Below, in pieces: positions 18,671 through 28,267 of a stretch of 64,000 nucleotides of DNA. Under the pieces are notes generated by a model. The model made no database searches and was not told the DNA's origin. It saw only the letters and a list, made by a program, of their open reading frames with translations. Numbering within the stretch: the stretch's first letter is position 1; the number at the start of each line of letters is the position of its first letter. Both the position numbers and the translations under genes were made by a program. The stretch is from Peptococcaceae bacterium (GTDB lineage Bacteria > Bacillota > Peptococcia > DRI-13 > PHAD01): assembly GCA_024655825.1 (NCBI GenBank), contig JANLFJ010000007.1, forward strand, positions 35,904-99,903, given 5' to 3'.

Positions 18671-20001
18671 ACGCAGAAACGGACAGCCGGCATGTTCAAC
18701 AGGAAATAGATGTCCGGCAGGTGTTAACTGTCCTGGACAGGAGGAAATGGTTTATCGTCATTTTTACCCTTTCCGCCTTGATGACGGCGGCCGTACTTTC
18801 ATTTTTCATACTTCCCCCGGTTTACGAGGCCCAGACCACCCTTCTTGTGGTGCAGGGCGATGAAAAGAAGGCTGTCCGGACAGAGTCCAATGATCTGGAA
18901 TCCATGATCAGCGCGATTTCCCGCTTGCCGGAAATGACCATCAAGACCTATGTGGAGCAAATAAAGGACCCCGTTCTCCTGAGCGAGGTCATCGCCAGGC
19001 TGGATATGGCCAAGGACGGCTACACCGTGGAAAGTTTAAGCAACATCATCAGGGTCACGGCGATTAAGGACACGAATTTAATCGAAGTCAAGGTGCGGAA
19101 CACCGACCCGAAACTGGCGGTCGCCATCGGCAGCGTTTTAACCGAGCTCTTCCTGGAATCCATCTCCAGGAACACCCAGCAGCAGTTGACCAAGTCCGTC
19201 GCTTTCCTCCAGGAACAGTTTGCGGTCGTGAAAAAAGACCTGGAAGCAGAACGGGCAAAGTTGAAGGACCTGGAAGCGAGGCCGCGCAGCATAGCTTTTT
19301 TGGAGCAGGAGAGATCCAGCACCGGCAATGATTTGAATAAATTCAGGAGCCTGTACCTGGGCAGCCAGGTTGCTTACCAGCAGATCCAGGCGGGCTTGAA
19401 GGAACTGGAAAAGAGGCTGAAGGAGATCCCGCCTGAGGAGCAAAACCAGAATAATCCGCTTTATGTCTCGCTTAAAGAGCAGGTGGCCGGCAAGAACATT
19501 GCCTTGACCGAGGAGCGGGCGCAGATGGAGGCCCTCTCCAGCAAGATGAAAGAGCTGCAGGCCCAGCTCGACAGGCTCCAGGTCGAATTAACGGAAAAGA
19601 AAAACGAGACTGAACTGGTGCGAAGAAAAGTCGAAGAGCTGGAAAAAACTTACGCGCTGCTGTCCGAAAAGATAACGCAGACGCAGATAACCAAGTCCAT
19701 TAATCTTGGAGAAACGAACATTCAAGTTGTTTCACCCTCAACAATTAAAGTCGATCCCGTTAAGCCCAACAAAAAGTTGAACCTGGCGCTGGCCGGCGTT
19801 CTTGGGCTCATGATGTCCGTGGTTTTCGCCTTTGTCTTGGAGCTGCTCGACAACAAAATCCACACCGGCGAAGACGCGGAGAGGCACCTGGAACTGCCCG
19901 TGCTGGGCATGATCCCCAGGTTTAGGGAAAACGGCAAAGACAATAATCGCGCAGGAAAGGATACGGCCTATGCACAGGGAAGCGCAACCAGCGCAAAATA
20001 A
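18667..20001 (+). CDS. Polysaccharide chain-length determinant (Wzz-like, kinase modulator)
   Basis: 444 residues. N-terminal membrane helix (about 33-53), the Wzz domain with PPVYEAQTTLLV, a long coiled coil rich in Glu, Lys and Gln (about 170-345), and the C-terminal helix region with SPSTIKVDPVKPNKKLNLALAG, the proline-rich motif of this family. It ends without an ATP-binding domain; that lies in the separate next gene, the split kinase layout of Firmicutes. It controls glycan length and activates the kinase. Confidence 0.92.
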   Translation: MNAETDSRHVQQEIDVRQVLTVLDRRKWFIVIFTLSALMTAAVLSFFILPPVYEAQTTLLVVQGDEKKAVRTESNDLESMISAISRLPEMTIKTYVEQIKDPVLLSEVIARLDMAKDGYTVESLSNIIRVTAIKDTNLIEVKVRNTDPKLAVAIGSVLTELFLESISRNTQQQLTKSVAFLQEQFAVVKKDLEAERAKLKDLEARPRSIAFLEQERSSTGNDLNKFRSLYLGSQVAYQQIQAGLKELEKRLKEIPPEEQNQNNPLYVSLKEQVAGKNIALTEERAQMEALSSKMKELQAQLDRLQVELTEKKNETELVRRKVEELEKTYALLSEKITQTQITKSINLGETNIQVVSPSTIKVDPVKPNKKLNLALAGVLGLMMSVVFAFVLELLDNKIHTGEDAERHLELPVLGMIPRFRENGKDNNRAGKDTAYAQGSATSAK

Positions 20002-20668
20002 TGTTTTAATCGCCCACCATTATCCCAAATCTTTGGAAGCGGAAGCCTTTAAGGTCTTGCGGACCAACCTCCAGTTTATAGGCATGGATAAGCCAATAAG
20101 GTCCATCGCTTTCACCAGCGCCGGGCCGGACGAGGGGAAGTCGACCGTGCTTGCCAACCTGGCGGTGACTCTGGCTCAAACAGGCAAAAGGGTCCTAGTG
20201 GTAGATGCCGACCTCAGGCTCCCGGTCCAGCACAAGATCTTTACCCGGCTCAATGCTGTCGGTTTAACCAATGTTCTGGTGGAAAACGCTGACCTGGAGG
20301 AGTGTGTTAGAAAAACAAACAGCGAAGACGTGTACCTCCTTTCCGCCGGCCCCATTCCTCCCAACCCGGCAGAGCTGCTGGATTCCGAAAGGATGAACTG
20401 CCTTGTAAAGAAGCTTGCGGAAAGGTTTGATTGCGTTCTTGTCGACGCGCCGCCGGTTTTGGCGGTTACGGACGCCGTGCTTCTTTCGCGCAAGGTGGAC
20501 GGTGTTATCCTGGTGGCCGTCGCCGGCAGGACAAGGATAGACCGGGCCAAAGAGGCCAAGGAGCACCTGGTTCGCGCCGGCGCGAGGATCCTGGGAGTTG
20601 TCCTCAACAGCGTGGAAAGGTCCAAGGACGACCAGTATTACTATTATTACTACGGAGAGCGCAAGTGA
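19970..20668 (+). CDS. Bacterial tyrosine kinase, CpsD/CapB family
   Basis: 232 residues. BY-kinase signatures: EAEAFKVLRTNLQF, Walker A SAGPDEGKSTVLANLA, Walker A' VLVVDADLRLPVQH and Walker B CVLVDAPPVL. The C-terminus has a run of six tyrosines (YYYYYY) before GERK, the autophosphorylation cluster. It overlaps the wzz end by 32 bp in another frame, which suggests tight coupling. It phosphorylates itself and probably other pathway proteins to regulate polymer export. Confidence 0.95.
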   Translation: MHREAQPAQNNVLIAHHYPKSLEAEAFKVLRTNLQFIGMDKPIRSIAFTSAGPDEGKSTVLANLAVTLAQTGKRVLVVDADLRLPVQHKIFTRLNAVGLTNVLVENADLEECVRKTNSEDVYLLSAGPIPPNPAELLDSERMNCLVKKLAERFDCVLVDAPPVLAVTDAVLLSRKVDGVILVAVAGRTRIDRAKEAKEHLVRAGARILGVVLNSVERSKDDQYYYYYYGERK

Positions 20669-21315
20669 TCTGGGGAGATACCGACTGGCACTGCCATATC
20701 CTGCCGGGGGTGGATGATGGCCCCCGGAGCCTGGATGAATCTTTGGGCATGGCCAGGGCCGCCGCGCAGCTGGGATTCACGAAGATTGTAGCCACGCCGC
20801 ACTTTGAGGCGGGGGTATATGAAAACTGCCGCGAGACCGTTTTGATGGGAGTGAAATCCCTGAACGATGCCCTGCGAGATGTCGGGATTCCTGTCGAGGT
20901 GCATCCCGGCTCGGAGATAATGCTCAGCCCCGATATAGCGGTGCTTCTCAGGGAAGGCCGGCTCATGACGGTCATGGACAGGGGAATCCATGTGCTGGTC
21001 GAGTTGCCCCTGTCGCAATGCCCGCTGTGGGCGGAGCATGTCCTGGCGGAGATAAAGGAACAGGGGCTGGTCCCGGTGCTGGCTCACCCGGAAAGGTACG
21101 GCTGGATGAACGAGGATAAGCTGGCCGCGCTTTATAAACAAGGGATTCACTTTCAGTTCAATGCCGGTAGTTTAGTGGGCAAGTATGGAAACCGGGCCGC
21201 GGCATTTACCAAAACATTTAAGGAAAAAGGATACGTGGTTCAGTGGGGCAGCGACGCCCATTCGGAAATCGGGTATGAGGTATTAAAAATGGCATATCGT
21301 TATGAGCCTTTATGA
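20665..21315 (+). CDS. Tyrosine-protein phosphatase, CpsB/CapC family (PHP fold)
   Basis: 216 residues. PHP metal ligands: DWHCHILPGVDDGP at the N-terminus, VATPHFEAGVY, VHPGSEIML, VLAHPERYGW and GSDAHS. It dephosphorylates the CpsD-type kinase encoded just before it. GTG 20665 overlaps the kinase stop (GTGA); a longer opening from 20431 runs out of frame inside the kinase gene and is not used. Confidence 0.93.
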   Translation: MIWGDTDWHCHILPGVDDGPRSLDESLGMARAAAQLGFTKIVATPHFEAGVYENCRETVLMGVKSLNDALRDVGIPVEVHPGSEIMLSPDIAVLLREGRLMTVMDRGIHVLVELPLSQCPLWAEHVLAEIKEQGLVPVLAHPERYGWMNEDKLAALYKQGIHFQFNAGSLVGKYGNRAAAFTKTFKEKGYVVQWGSDAHSEIGYEVLKMAYRYEPL

Positions 21316-21340
21316 AGGCATATGTTAGGAAGGTGTTAAT

Positions 21341-22864
21341 GTGTCTGTTCTAACCAAACGGGAAAATGAATTCTTTGAACATAGAGTATTAGAAGCCCAA
21401 ATGGTAATAGGAACGAGTAAGTTTACTAACAGCAGTTTTTCTGTTATAGTTGGCACTTTGGTTATAGCGATGAATGACCTTTTTGTTCTTTATGCTGCAT
21501 TAATGGCTGCTTATTCCATCTGCGTTAATATACTGCCCCATTTTTTACGAGTGGAAAGCAAAGCGGGATTAACATTGATGCAGAACTTGTGGTGGATACC
21601 GTTACTCTGCATGGTTGTCATGGCCTATGAAGGATTGTACTATAAACGCTGTTCATACTGGCATGAAGTGAAACTGATTGTAAAAGCTGTTACTCTGGCG
21701 ATGTTTCTAACAATGATATTCCTGTTTATCTTCAACGGCGGCGGTAATGCAGCCAAACTTATAATTCTACTCACTTACTTTTTTGTTATGATTTTTCAGC
21801 CGCTGGGCAGATACTTTATTAAAAACTGTTTGAATAAAGCGGGTTTTTGGGTTAAGCCGGTACTAGCGCTGGGAAATGAAAAAACAATTATGATCCTGGC
21901 AAGAGGGTTCGCGCGGGAGAAAACCATGGGTTACAGGCTTGTCGGCAGCTTGCTCGAACATGCCGGAAGTAAGGAATCCCCAGCATATAATGGATCATTC
22001 ATACCGGTTTTAGGAACGTTCACCGATGTGGAAGTTGTACTGGAAAAGAGCGGGGTGCGCGATGTGGTCGTTGCCGTTCCGGGCATGAGCAGTGAAGCGC
22101 TGGTTAAGCTGATAAACCGGCTGCGGCAAATACCGGCAAGCGTTCTCCTGGTTCCCGATCTCTTTGGAGTGCCCATGCCTGACACTGAAATCAGCTGCCT
22201 TTTTGATGAAAAAACATTGTTTTTATCTATGAAAAACAATCTTGCTTCCAGATGGAACCGGGTGTTAAAAAGAACGTTTGATCTGTTGGTAGGCAGTATT
22301 GTTTTGGTTTTGGCTGCCCCGGCAATGCTGCTTATTGCTGCGGCTATAAAACTTGACTCGCCGGGAAAAGTTTTCTTTAACCATGATCGTATCGGTAAGG
22401 GCGGCAAAATGTTTAAGTGCATCAAATTCAGGACCATGGTTGAAAATTCTGGAGAAGTTCTGGAGAAGTTACTTGTTGAGAATCCTCAGGCCAGGCAGGA
22501 ATGGGAAAAAGATTTCAAATTACGCAACGATCCAAGAATTACCATGACGGGTAGAATTTTGAGAAAGACCAGCTTGGATGAACTTCCGCAGATTCTGAAC
22601 GTTATAGCTGGACAAATGAGCCTTGTCGGTCCTCGACCTATAATTGCCAAGGAGATAGAAAAATACGGTCAGTATTTTGAGGATTATATAACCGTTCCCC
22701 CCGGCGTAACCGGTTTATGGCAGGTGAGCGGCAGGAATGATGTGGATTATGGAGAGAGGGTCCTGCTGGATTCATGGTATGTAAAAAACTGGTCGCTGTG
22801 GCTTGATGTAACGATTTTAATAAGGACAGTTGGGGTTGTGCTGGGCAGGAGAGGCGCGTATTGA
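21341..22864 (+). CDS. Undecaprenyl-phosphate sugar phosphotransferase (WbaP-like)
   Basis: 507 residues. Four or five N-terminal membrane helices (about 30-165), a Rossmann-like middle part, and the C-terminal bacterial sugar transferase domain from about 300: KRTFDLLVGS, FNHDRIGKGGKMFKCIKFRTM, RKTSLDELPQILNVIAGQMS, VGPRPI and GLWQVSGRNDVDY. It starts the repeat unit by moving a hexose-1-phosphate to undecaprenyl phosphate. The end TVGVVLGRRGAY is WbaP-like, so galactose is plausible. From here the sequence becomes more AT-rich. GTG start after AGGAAGGTG. Confidence 0.92.
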   Translation: MSVLTKRENEFFEHRVLEAQMVIGTSKFTNSSFSVIVGTLVIAMNDLFVLYAALMAAYSICVNILPHFLRVESKAGLTLMQNLWWIPLLCMVVMAYEGLYYKRCSYWHEVKLIVKAVTLAMFLTMIFLFIFNGGGNAAKLIILLTYFFVMIFQPLGRYFIKNCLNKAGFWVKPVLALGNEKTIMILARGFAREKTMGYRLVGSLLEHAGSKESPAYNGSFIPVLGTFTDVEVVLEKSGVRDVVVAVPGMSSEALVKLINRLRQIPASVLLVPDLFGVPMPDTEISCLFDEKTLFLSMKNNLASRWNRVLKRTFDLLVGSIVLVLAAPAMLLIAAAIKLDSPGKVFFNHDRIGKGGKMFKCIKFRTMVENSGEVLEKLLVENPQARQEWEKDFKLRNDPRITMTGRILRKTSLDELPQILNVIAGQMSLVGPRPIIAKEIEKYGQYFEDYITVPPGVTGLWQVSGRNDVDYGERVLLDSWYVKNWSLWLDVTILIRTVGVVLGRRGAY

Positions 22865-22889
22865 TTTTACATAACGGGAGGAACGGCAG

Positions 22890-24098
22890 TTGGGCGAATC
22901 AAAGCAAGTGAAATCTGTGACTATCGTTATTCCTCATTATTTTCCCGAAACAAATGCGGCCGCGAAGAGAGCGCAGGCCCTGGCCCAGACATTTGTCCAA
23001 CAAGGCTTTCGCACCTGCGTCATCACCCAGGCCCCCAATTACCCGCAAGGCAAAATATACAGCGGCTATGAAAAAAAAAGTGCCGCCTTGAGCTGGGAAG
23101 GCGGGGTAAAAGTCGTCAGGGTTAAACCCTGGATTGTATCAAAAGACAAACTTGTGCTGCGTTTGCTTGCGGAAATGGTTTTTATTTTCAGGGCGGCTGC
23201 CAGTTACATAAAAATGCGGACGGATTTGATTTACGCGTCGTCGCCCTACATGTTTAATGGTTTGGCTTTTTTGTTGCTGGCCCGGTTGATGCGAAAGCGT
23301 ATTGTTTGGGAAGTCCGGGACCTGACTTGGCTTTATGTCCGGGCACTGAAAAAAGACAGGTTGGGTTTAGGCAGGATTCTGGAAAAGGCGATGGTTTTTA
23401 CAGGTAAAAATGTTGACGCCATTATAACGACAACCGAGGGGCAGGCCGGTTACTTTATGGAAAAGTTAAACACACAGCGAATAAAATGTATCCCCAATGG
23501 AGTTAGCAGCGAACATTTTGAGATAATCCAACGAGCAAAGGGACAAAAACTTGGGAGATTTACCGTAGTGTATGCCGGGTTGATTGGGTTGCCCCAAGGC
23601 TTGAAAACTTTGCTTCAGGCAGCACATATTCTGCCGGACGTCGATTTTATAATTGCCGGCGACGGGGCGGAAAGGAATGCTCTGGAAAAACTGGCCGGAG
23701 AAAAAAAGTTACAAAACGTAAGGTTTACCGGTTACCTTAGCTTTGAGGAAGTAGCCGGCTACTACAAGTCGGCGAACGTCTTGTATGCCCAGTTGAGAAA
23801 TGACCCTGTGTTTGGCAGGACGCAGCCCTCCAAAATATGGGAATACATGGCGGCGGGTAAAGCAGTAATTTACGGGGGAGAAGGTGTAGCTGCCGAGGCC
23901 GTAAGGAAGGCCAAGGCGGGTTTGGTCATCTCTCCGGAAGACCATGAACAATTAGCCGGTGCTATAAGGGAGCTGCAAATGGACGAGCGCCGCTGTTTAG
24001 AGTTCGGGATGAACGGTCAAAAGTACGTCCGGGAGAATCAGATCCGGGAGTTTATTATGAACGACCTTGCTCTATATGTAAAAGAAGTTATCGGTTGA
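22890..24098 (+). CDS. Glycosyltransferase family 4, WbuB-like
   Basis: 402 residues with two Rossmann halves. N-terminal acceptor side: IPHYFPETNAAAKRAQALAQ and YASSPYMFNGLAF; C-terminal donor side: VYAGLIGLPQGLKTLLQAA, FIAGDGAERNALE and the EX7E-like region PSKIWEYMAAGKAVIY. The closest recognisable type is WbuB, which adds N-acetyl-fucosamine in some O-antigens; the sugar here is not certain. TTG start after GGGAGG. Confidence 0.88.
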   Translation: MGESKQVKSVTIVIPHYFPETNAAAKRAQALAQTFVQQGFRTCVITQAPNYPQGKIYSGYEKKSAALSWEGGVKVVRVKPWIVSKDKLVLRLLAEMVFIFRAAASYIKMRTDLIYASSPYMFNGLAFLLLARLMRKRIVWEVRDLTWLYVRALKKDRLGLGRILEKAMVFTGKNVDAIITTTEGQAGYFMEKLNTQRIKCIPNGVSSEHFEIIQRAKGQKLGRFTVVYAGLIGLPQGLKTLLQAAHILPDVDFIIAGDGAERNALEKLAGEKKLQNVRFTGYLSFEEVAGYYKSANVLYAQLRNDPVFGRTQPSKIWEYMAAGKAVIYGGEGVAAEAVRKAKAGLVISPEDHEQLAGAIRELQMDERRCLEFGMNGQKYVRENQIREFIMNDLALYVKEVIG

Positions 24099-24127
24099 AC
24101 AGTGACCAGTTACGAGGGGGAAATTTT

Positions 24128-25417
24128 ATGTATCAAGGTTTAAAAAACATTGAGATTTCTGTTGTTGGGCTGGGTTATATCGGAATTCCCACTGCAACGT
24201 TATTTGCCAATGCCGGGTTTAAAGTTTATGGATATGACATAAACAAAGAGATAATAGAATCATTAAACAGGGGAGTAATACACATTGTAGAACCGGATCT
24301 GGAGGAACTCTTTAAAAAAGCCCTGTTTTCAGGCAGGTTGGTGCCGACAGGCGAGCTGGTACCGGCAGACATTTATATTATTTGCGTTCCGACTCCGATT
24401 GATGAGAACAAAAGGGCAGATTTATCGCATGTGAAAAAAGCTGTGGAGATGATCCTGCCGATATTGAAAAACGGAAATATTATTATTTTGGAATCCACCG
24501 TACCTCCCGGAACTACGAAGTGGATAGAAAGAATAACACGCGATAAGGGGTTTGTACCCAACCGGGACATATTTATTGCTCATTGCCCGGAAAGGGTCTT
24601 GCCCGGGAAAATCGTTTATGAATTTGAGAATAATGACCGGATAATCGGTACTGACAGCATAGAAGCAGCCCATTTGTTAAAAGCGGTTTATTCCAAAGTG
24701 GTAAAAAACGGCAGCATATTGATAACAAAACCTGTAGTGGCCGAGCTTTGCAAACTGGTCGAGAACACATACAGGGATGTTAATATTGCCCTGGCCAACG
24801 AGTTATCGATTATTTGCGATGAACTGCAGGTTGATGTCAACGAGTTAATCGAACTGGCCAACAGACACCCGCGGGTGAAAATATTGTCCCCCGGCACCGG
24901 CGTCGGCGGTCATTGCTTGGCTGTCGATCCCTGGTTTATCGTGGAAAAAGCGCCCGGCAAGTCAAGACTTATTAGTACGGCGAGAAAAGTAAATGACAGC
25001 AAACCATACTGGCTGGCCAGAAAAATAATCCACTCAATAGAAAGCGAGCTTAAAGGGGTTAAACCTGTAATCGGAATACTTGGTTTAAGCTATAAACCGG
25101 ACATTGACGATTTACGAGAAAGCCCTTCCTTAAAAATTGCGCGCGAGCTGCTGGGTAAGGGCTTTAAAGTGTGTGTGTCCGAACCGCACGTAAGAAATAA
25201 AGTGATTGAAGGGATGGTTAACCTCCCCGTTCACGAATTGATTGAAGTCTCTCAATACGTGGTGATTTCCGTTAACCACAGCGCATTCAGAACGGGTGAT
25301 GTGCTTAAGACTATTGCCAAGAAAAAATATTTTGACTGCGTAGGTTTGATGGGACGTGAAAAAGATGTTTCCGGAAATTATCAAAACGATGAAAAGAGAG
25401 CTGCCGGCAAGGATTAA
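24128..25417 (+). CDS. wecC: UDP-N-acetyl-D-mannosamine dehydrogenase
   Basis: 429 residues, UDP-sugar 6-dehydrogenase family. NAD site ISVVGLGYIGIPTA, catalytic-region motifs STVPPGTT, HCPERVLPG, LVENTYRDVNIALANEL, the cysteine loop PGTGVGGHCLAVDPWF and the C-terminal GLSYKPDIDDLRESPS. The pattern points to WecC, which makes UDP-ManNAcA; the needed UDP-GlcNAc 2-epimerase (wecB) is not in the window. ATG 24128 has GAGGGGG 7 bases upstream, so the upstream TTG is not chosen. Confidence 0.9.
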   Translation: MYQGLKNIEISVVGLGYIGIPTATLFANAGFKVYGYDINKEIIESLNRGVIHIVEPDLEELFKKALFSGRLVPTGELVPADIYIICVPTPIDENKRADLSHVKKAVEMILPILKNGNIIILESTVPPGTTKWIERITRDKGFVPNRDIFIAHCPERVLPGKIVYEFENNDRIIGTDSIEAAHLLKAVYSKVVKNGSILITKPVVAELCKLVENTYRDVNIALANELSIICDELQVDVNELIELANRHPRVKILSPGTGVGGHCLAVDPWFIVEKAPGKSRLISTARKVNDSKPYWLARKIIHSIESELKGVKPVIGILGLSYKPDIDDLRESPSLKIARELLGKGFKVCVSEPHVRNKVIEGMVNLPVHELIEVSQYVVISVNHSAFRTGDVLKTIAKKKYFDCVGLMGREKDVSGNYQNDEKRAAGKD

Positions 25418-27146
25418 GGATAAAGCGTTTTCTATAACCAATTTATATGTTCTGAAATTTAAATACCTTCCGCCTGCGAATATTTGTGTTAATAATGTTG
25501 AATTTCGGCTTCCGAAAAAATTAGGCGAGGAGACAAAGGAATACCTTGCTTCAACGTTAGTAAAAGGTAATGCCTGCATTTTTGGTTATGAATCAGGTAT
25601 AAAACTATATAAGCATATGGATTCGGGATACCAGAACCGGTACTGGTGGAAAATAGACATATCAAAACTGCAGGAAGACCCCAAGTATATTTGGGAAGTG
25701 AACAGGCACCAGTTTTTACCGGTATGGGCACTGGCTTTTCATTTTGAAGATTACGCTTTGCTGGCGGACATGAAATTCCGTGAGTATATTTCCAAATGGA
25801 TGGCCGCGAATCCGCCGGAAAAAGGCCTGAATTGGTGCAGCAACCTTGAAATCGCTGTTCGAGCGATCTCCTGGGCGTTAAGCTACTGGATAAGAAAACC
25901 TGCCAAGGACGATTTTTGGGATGAATTTCTTAAGGTGTTGTATCACCACGGGGTTCATATTGAGCAACATTTGTTCTACAGCCGCGCCTGCATTCCGAAC
26001 AATCATTTGCTGGGTGAAGTGTCAGCCCTTACCATACTGGGAATACTTTTTAATAAAGCGGAATGGATAGATTACCGGCATGATTTGGAAATGTTAATAT
26101 CTAAACAATTTTATGACGACGGGGTTAATTTTGAACAGTCCATCAATTACCACAAATTCTCTTTGCAGTTTATTATTTTAGTAAACATTTTATTGAAAAA
26201 GATCGGCGTTTCGTTTAAGGAATCTTCGCAAAGAGTAATCGAGAGGGCAGGAGAGTTTATTCAGTGGACTAAAAAACCGAACGGCAGCTGGCCCAATATT
26301 GGGGATAACGACAACGGCATGGTTTGCCGGTTGCCTGGCAAAAGGGATGCGCATTCGGATGACGGGGGAATTCATGTATTAAGAAGCGCTCCTAAACTTG
26401 AACTGCCGGACAGCCAACCTTACGACCCTAAAGGAACCTGCAAGGCGTTTCCCCAAGGGGGTTATTATATTAAACGAACAGGTTGGGGGGCCGACGACAG
26501 CTTTTTATTGATCAAGTGCGGCCCGCATCTCTACCATGCTCATGCTGATTTATTGCACCTTGAATACAGTTTTAAGGGAGAAGATGTTTTTGTTGATTCA
26601 GGCACTTTTCAGTACAATAACGTTCGCGCGTTAAGGCGGTATTTCCGGGGAACATTTGCCCATAACACCGTGGCCATACCCAAACATGACCAGAGCAGGC
26701 AGTACAAGATATTTAGATGGCTGCAAAAAGCCGCTATCCTTTCAATAAAACATGATGAGTCTTTAAATCGTTTTGAAGCGTTAATCGAATACGGCACTTG
26801 CAAAGTCTTACATAAGCGCATAATGAAAACAAATGATTCTTTGGACAACATTCAACTCATAGATGAGATTCACGGTAGCAGTAAAGCTTATTTATTACTG
26901 CATATTGAACCGGGTAATAGAATTGAATTGTTTGGGAATTCAGCCCAGGTGATTACAACGAAAGGAAACGAGATACAAGTAGAATTCTTCACGAAGGACC
27001 AGATAACGGTATGCACGGCGGAACTGCCGTATTCGACAAATTACGGTGTCTTAAAAAAACACCAGGCAATAATTGTTTCTATCCGCGGTGCTGCCAACAG
27101 CCTGAAAATACAAACCCGGGTTCGGGCTTTTGAAAACAATCAATAA
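25356..27146 (+). CDS. Heparinase II/III family protein
   Basis: 596 residues. An N-terminal alpha/alpha toroid with ANPPEKGLNWCSNLEIAVRA and the catalytic-region motifs NNHLLGE and FEQSINYHKFSLQF, then a beta-sandwich from about 370 with HAHADLLHLEYSFKGEDVFVDSGTFQY and TFAHNTVAIPKHDQS. Family members cleave uronic-acid polysaccharides; in capsule loci they often act on the nascent polymer. No signal peptide is seen, so its site of action is unclear. It overlaps wecC by 62 bp; the start could be GTG 25356, ATG 25365 or ATG 25389. Confidence 0.88.
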   Translation: MKKMFPEIIKTMKRELPARIKDKAFSITNLYVLKFKYLPPANICVNNVEFRLPKKLGEETKEYLASTLVKGNACIFGYESGIKLYKHMDSGYQNRYWWKIDISKLQEDPKYIWEVNRHQFLPVWALAFHFEDYALLADMKFREYISKWMAANPPEKGLNWCSNLEIAVRAISWALSYWIRKPAKDDFWDEFLKVLYHHGVHIEQHLFYSRACIPNNHLLGEVSALTILGILFNKAEWIDYRHDLEMLISKQFYDDGVNFEQSINYHKFSLQFIILVNILLKKIGVSFKESSQRVIERAGEFIQWTKKPNGSWPNIGDNDNGMVCRLPGKRDAHSDDGGIHVLRSAPKLELPDSQPYDPKGTCKAFPQGGYYIKRTGWGADDSFLLIKCGPHLYHAHADLLHLEYSFKGEDVFVDSGTFQYNNVRALRRYFRGTFAHNTVAIPKHDQSRQYKIFRWLQKAAILSIKHDESLNRFEALIEYGTCKVLHKRIMKTNDSLDNIQLIDEIHGSSKAYLLLHIEPGNRIELFGNSAQVITTKGNEIQVEFFTKDQITVCTAELPYSTNYGVLKKHQAIIVSIRGAANSLKIQTRVRAFENNQ

Positions 27147-27166
27147 ACAGATGGGGAGATAAGCAA

Positions 27167-28264
27167 GTGAAGGTTTTTTTTCCACTAGAAAATCGTGGTG
27201 TTATAGGGGGCGGGGTGAAGGCCGCCTGGAGACTGGCAGATAAACTGACGAAAGATTACGGGGTTGAGGTGGGCATGTTAGGCCCATCATGCAGTGAAAG
27301 TTATTCCGGGTTTATTAACTACCGGTATGATGCCGGCAGCGCGTTCAGTTTGAATTATTATCTAAGCTTGATAAGGTGTTTGCAAGAATTCAGGCCCGAC
27401 GTCGTTCATTGCATGGGACTGTACACAGCATTGCTGGTTTTGTCGGCAAAGAGCGCCTTTGACTATAAAGTAACGGTTACCGTTCACCATACCCGAAAAG
27501 AATTAAGAGGAGGCATTATCGCCAGGCTGTTCGGCAAATTAATAGCCCAAGGAATAGACCATGTCAATTTTTTAACTGAGTTTCAGGCGGAACACTATAA
27601 ACAGGTGCATGGGTTCAAGCCCCGCAAGTATTCAATTATCCCCAACATTGTCGAAGCGAAAAAACCGGACCAAGAAACTGTCCAAATATTAAGAGAGAAC
27701 TTATTAAAAACAATGCGCAGCGATTATATCCTGTGTTTTGCCGGCAGGTTGATCCCTTCAAAGCAGGTAGATGTTTTCATCAAAACTGTTGAAATATTAT
27801 TGAGTGAGGGAATAAACTGCCTGGGATTAATTATAGGGAGTGGACCGGAGGATTATGTCAATTATCTTCGCGAGGAGTCTTCAAAAATAAAGGACAAGGT
27901 GGTTTTTACCGGGTTTATTTACGATCCGGAAAAATACTTGGCGGCCAGCGATTGTTTCCTGTTTCCCACTATGCACCCGGAAGCCTTGCCCAATGTTATA
28001 GTTGAGTGCTTTCTTAATTCTGTCCCGGTCGTGGCATCGCCCATAAAACAGCTGGAGGGGCTTGTCGTGCACAGGGTTAACGGGCTTGTGGCCAAGGAAC
28101 ATGATGCCGCCGAGTATGCCCGCCTGGTGAAGTCAATATTATTAGACCGGCAGCTGAAAAAAACGGTTTCTGAAAGCGGGTACGCGTCTTATCTGAATAA
28201 GCTGGAATCCAGCAAGGTAAGTAAAGAATATTATGATATATACAATTCTCTGGTTGGGGGTTGA
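27167..28264 (+). CDS. Glycosyltransferase family 4
   Basis: 365 residues, GT-B fold. Acceptor half begins VFFPLENRGVIGGGVKAAWRLADKL and has VVHCMGLYTALL; donor half has LCFAGRLIPSKQVDVFIKTVE, LIIGSGPEDYV and the EX7E motif region PTMHPEALPNVIVECFLNSVPVVAS. It adds one sugar of the repeat unit on the cytoplasmic side; which one cannot be told. GTG start after GGGGAGATAAG. Confidence 0.88.
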   Translation: MKVFFPLENRGVIGGGVKAAWRLADKLTKDYGVEVGMLGPSCSESYSGFINYRYDAGSAFSLNYYLSLIRCLQEFRPDVVHCMGLYTALLVLSAKSAFDYKVTVTVHHTRKELRGGIIARLFGKLIAQGIDHVNFLTEFQAEHYKQVHGFKPRKYSIIPNIVEAKKPDQETVQILRENLLKTMRSDYILCFAGRLIPSKQVDVFIKTVEILLSEGINCLGLIIGSGPEDYVNYLREESSKIKDKVVFTGFIYDPEKYLAASDCFLFPTMHPEALPNVIVECFLNSVPVVASPIKQLEGLVVHRVNGLVAKEHDAAEYARLVKSILLDRQLKKTVSESGYASYLNKLESSKVSKEYYDIYNSLVGG

Positions 28265-28267
28265 GGC

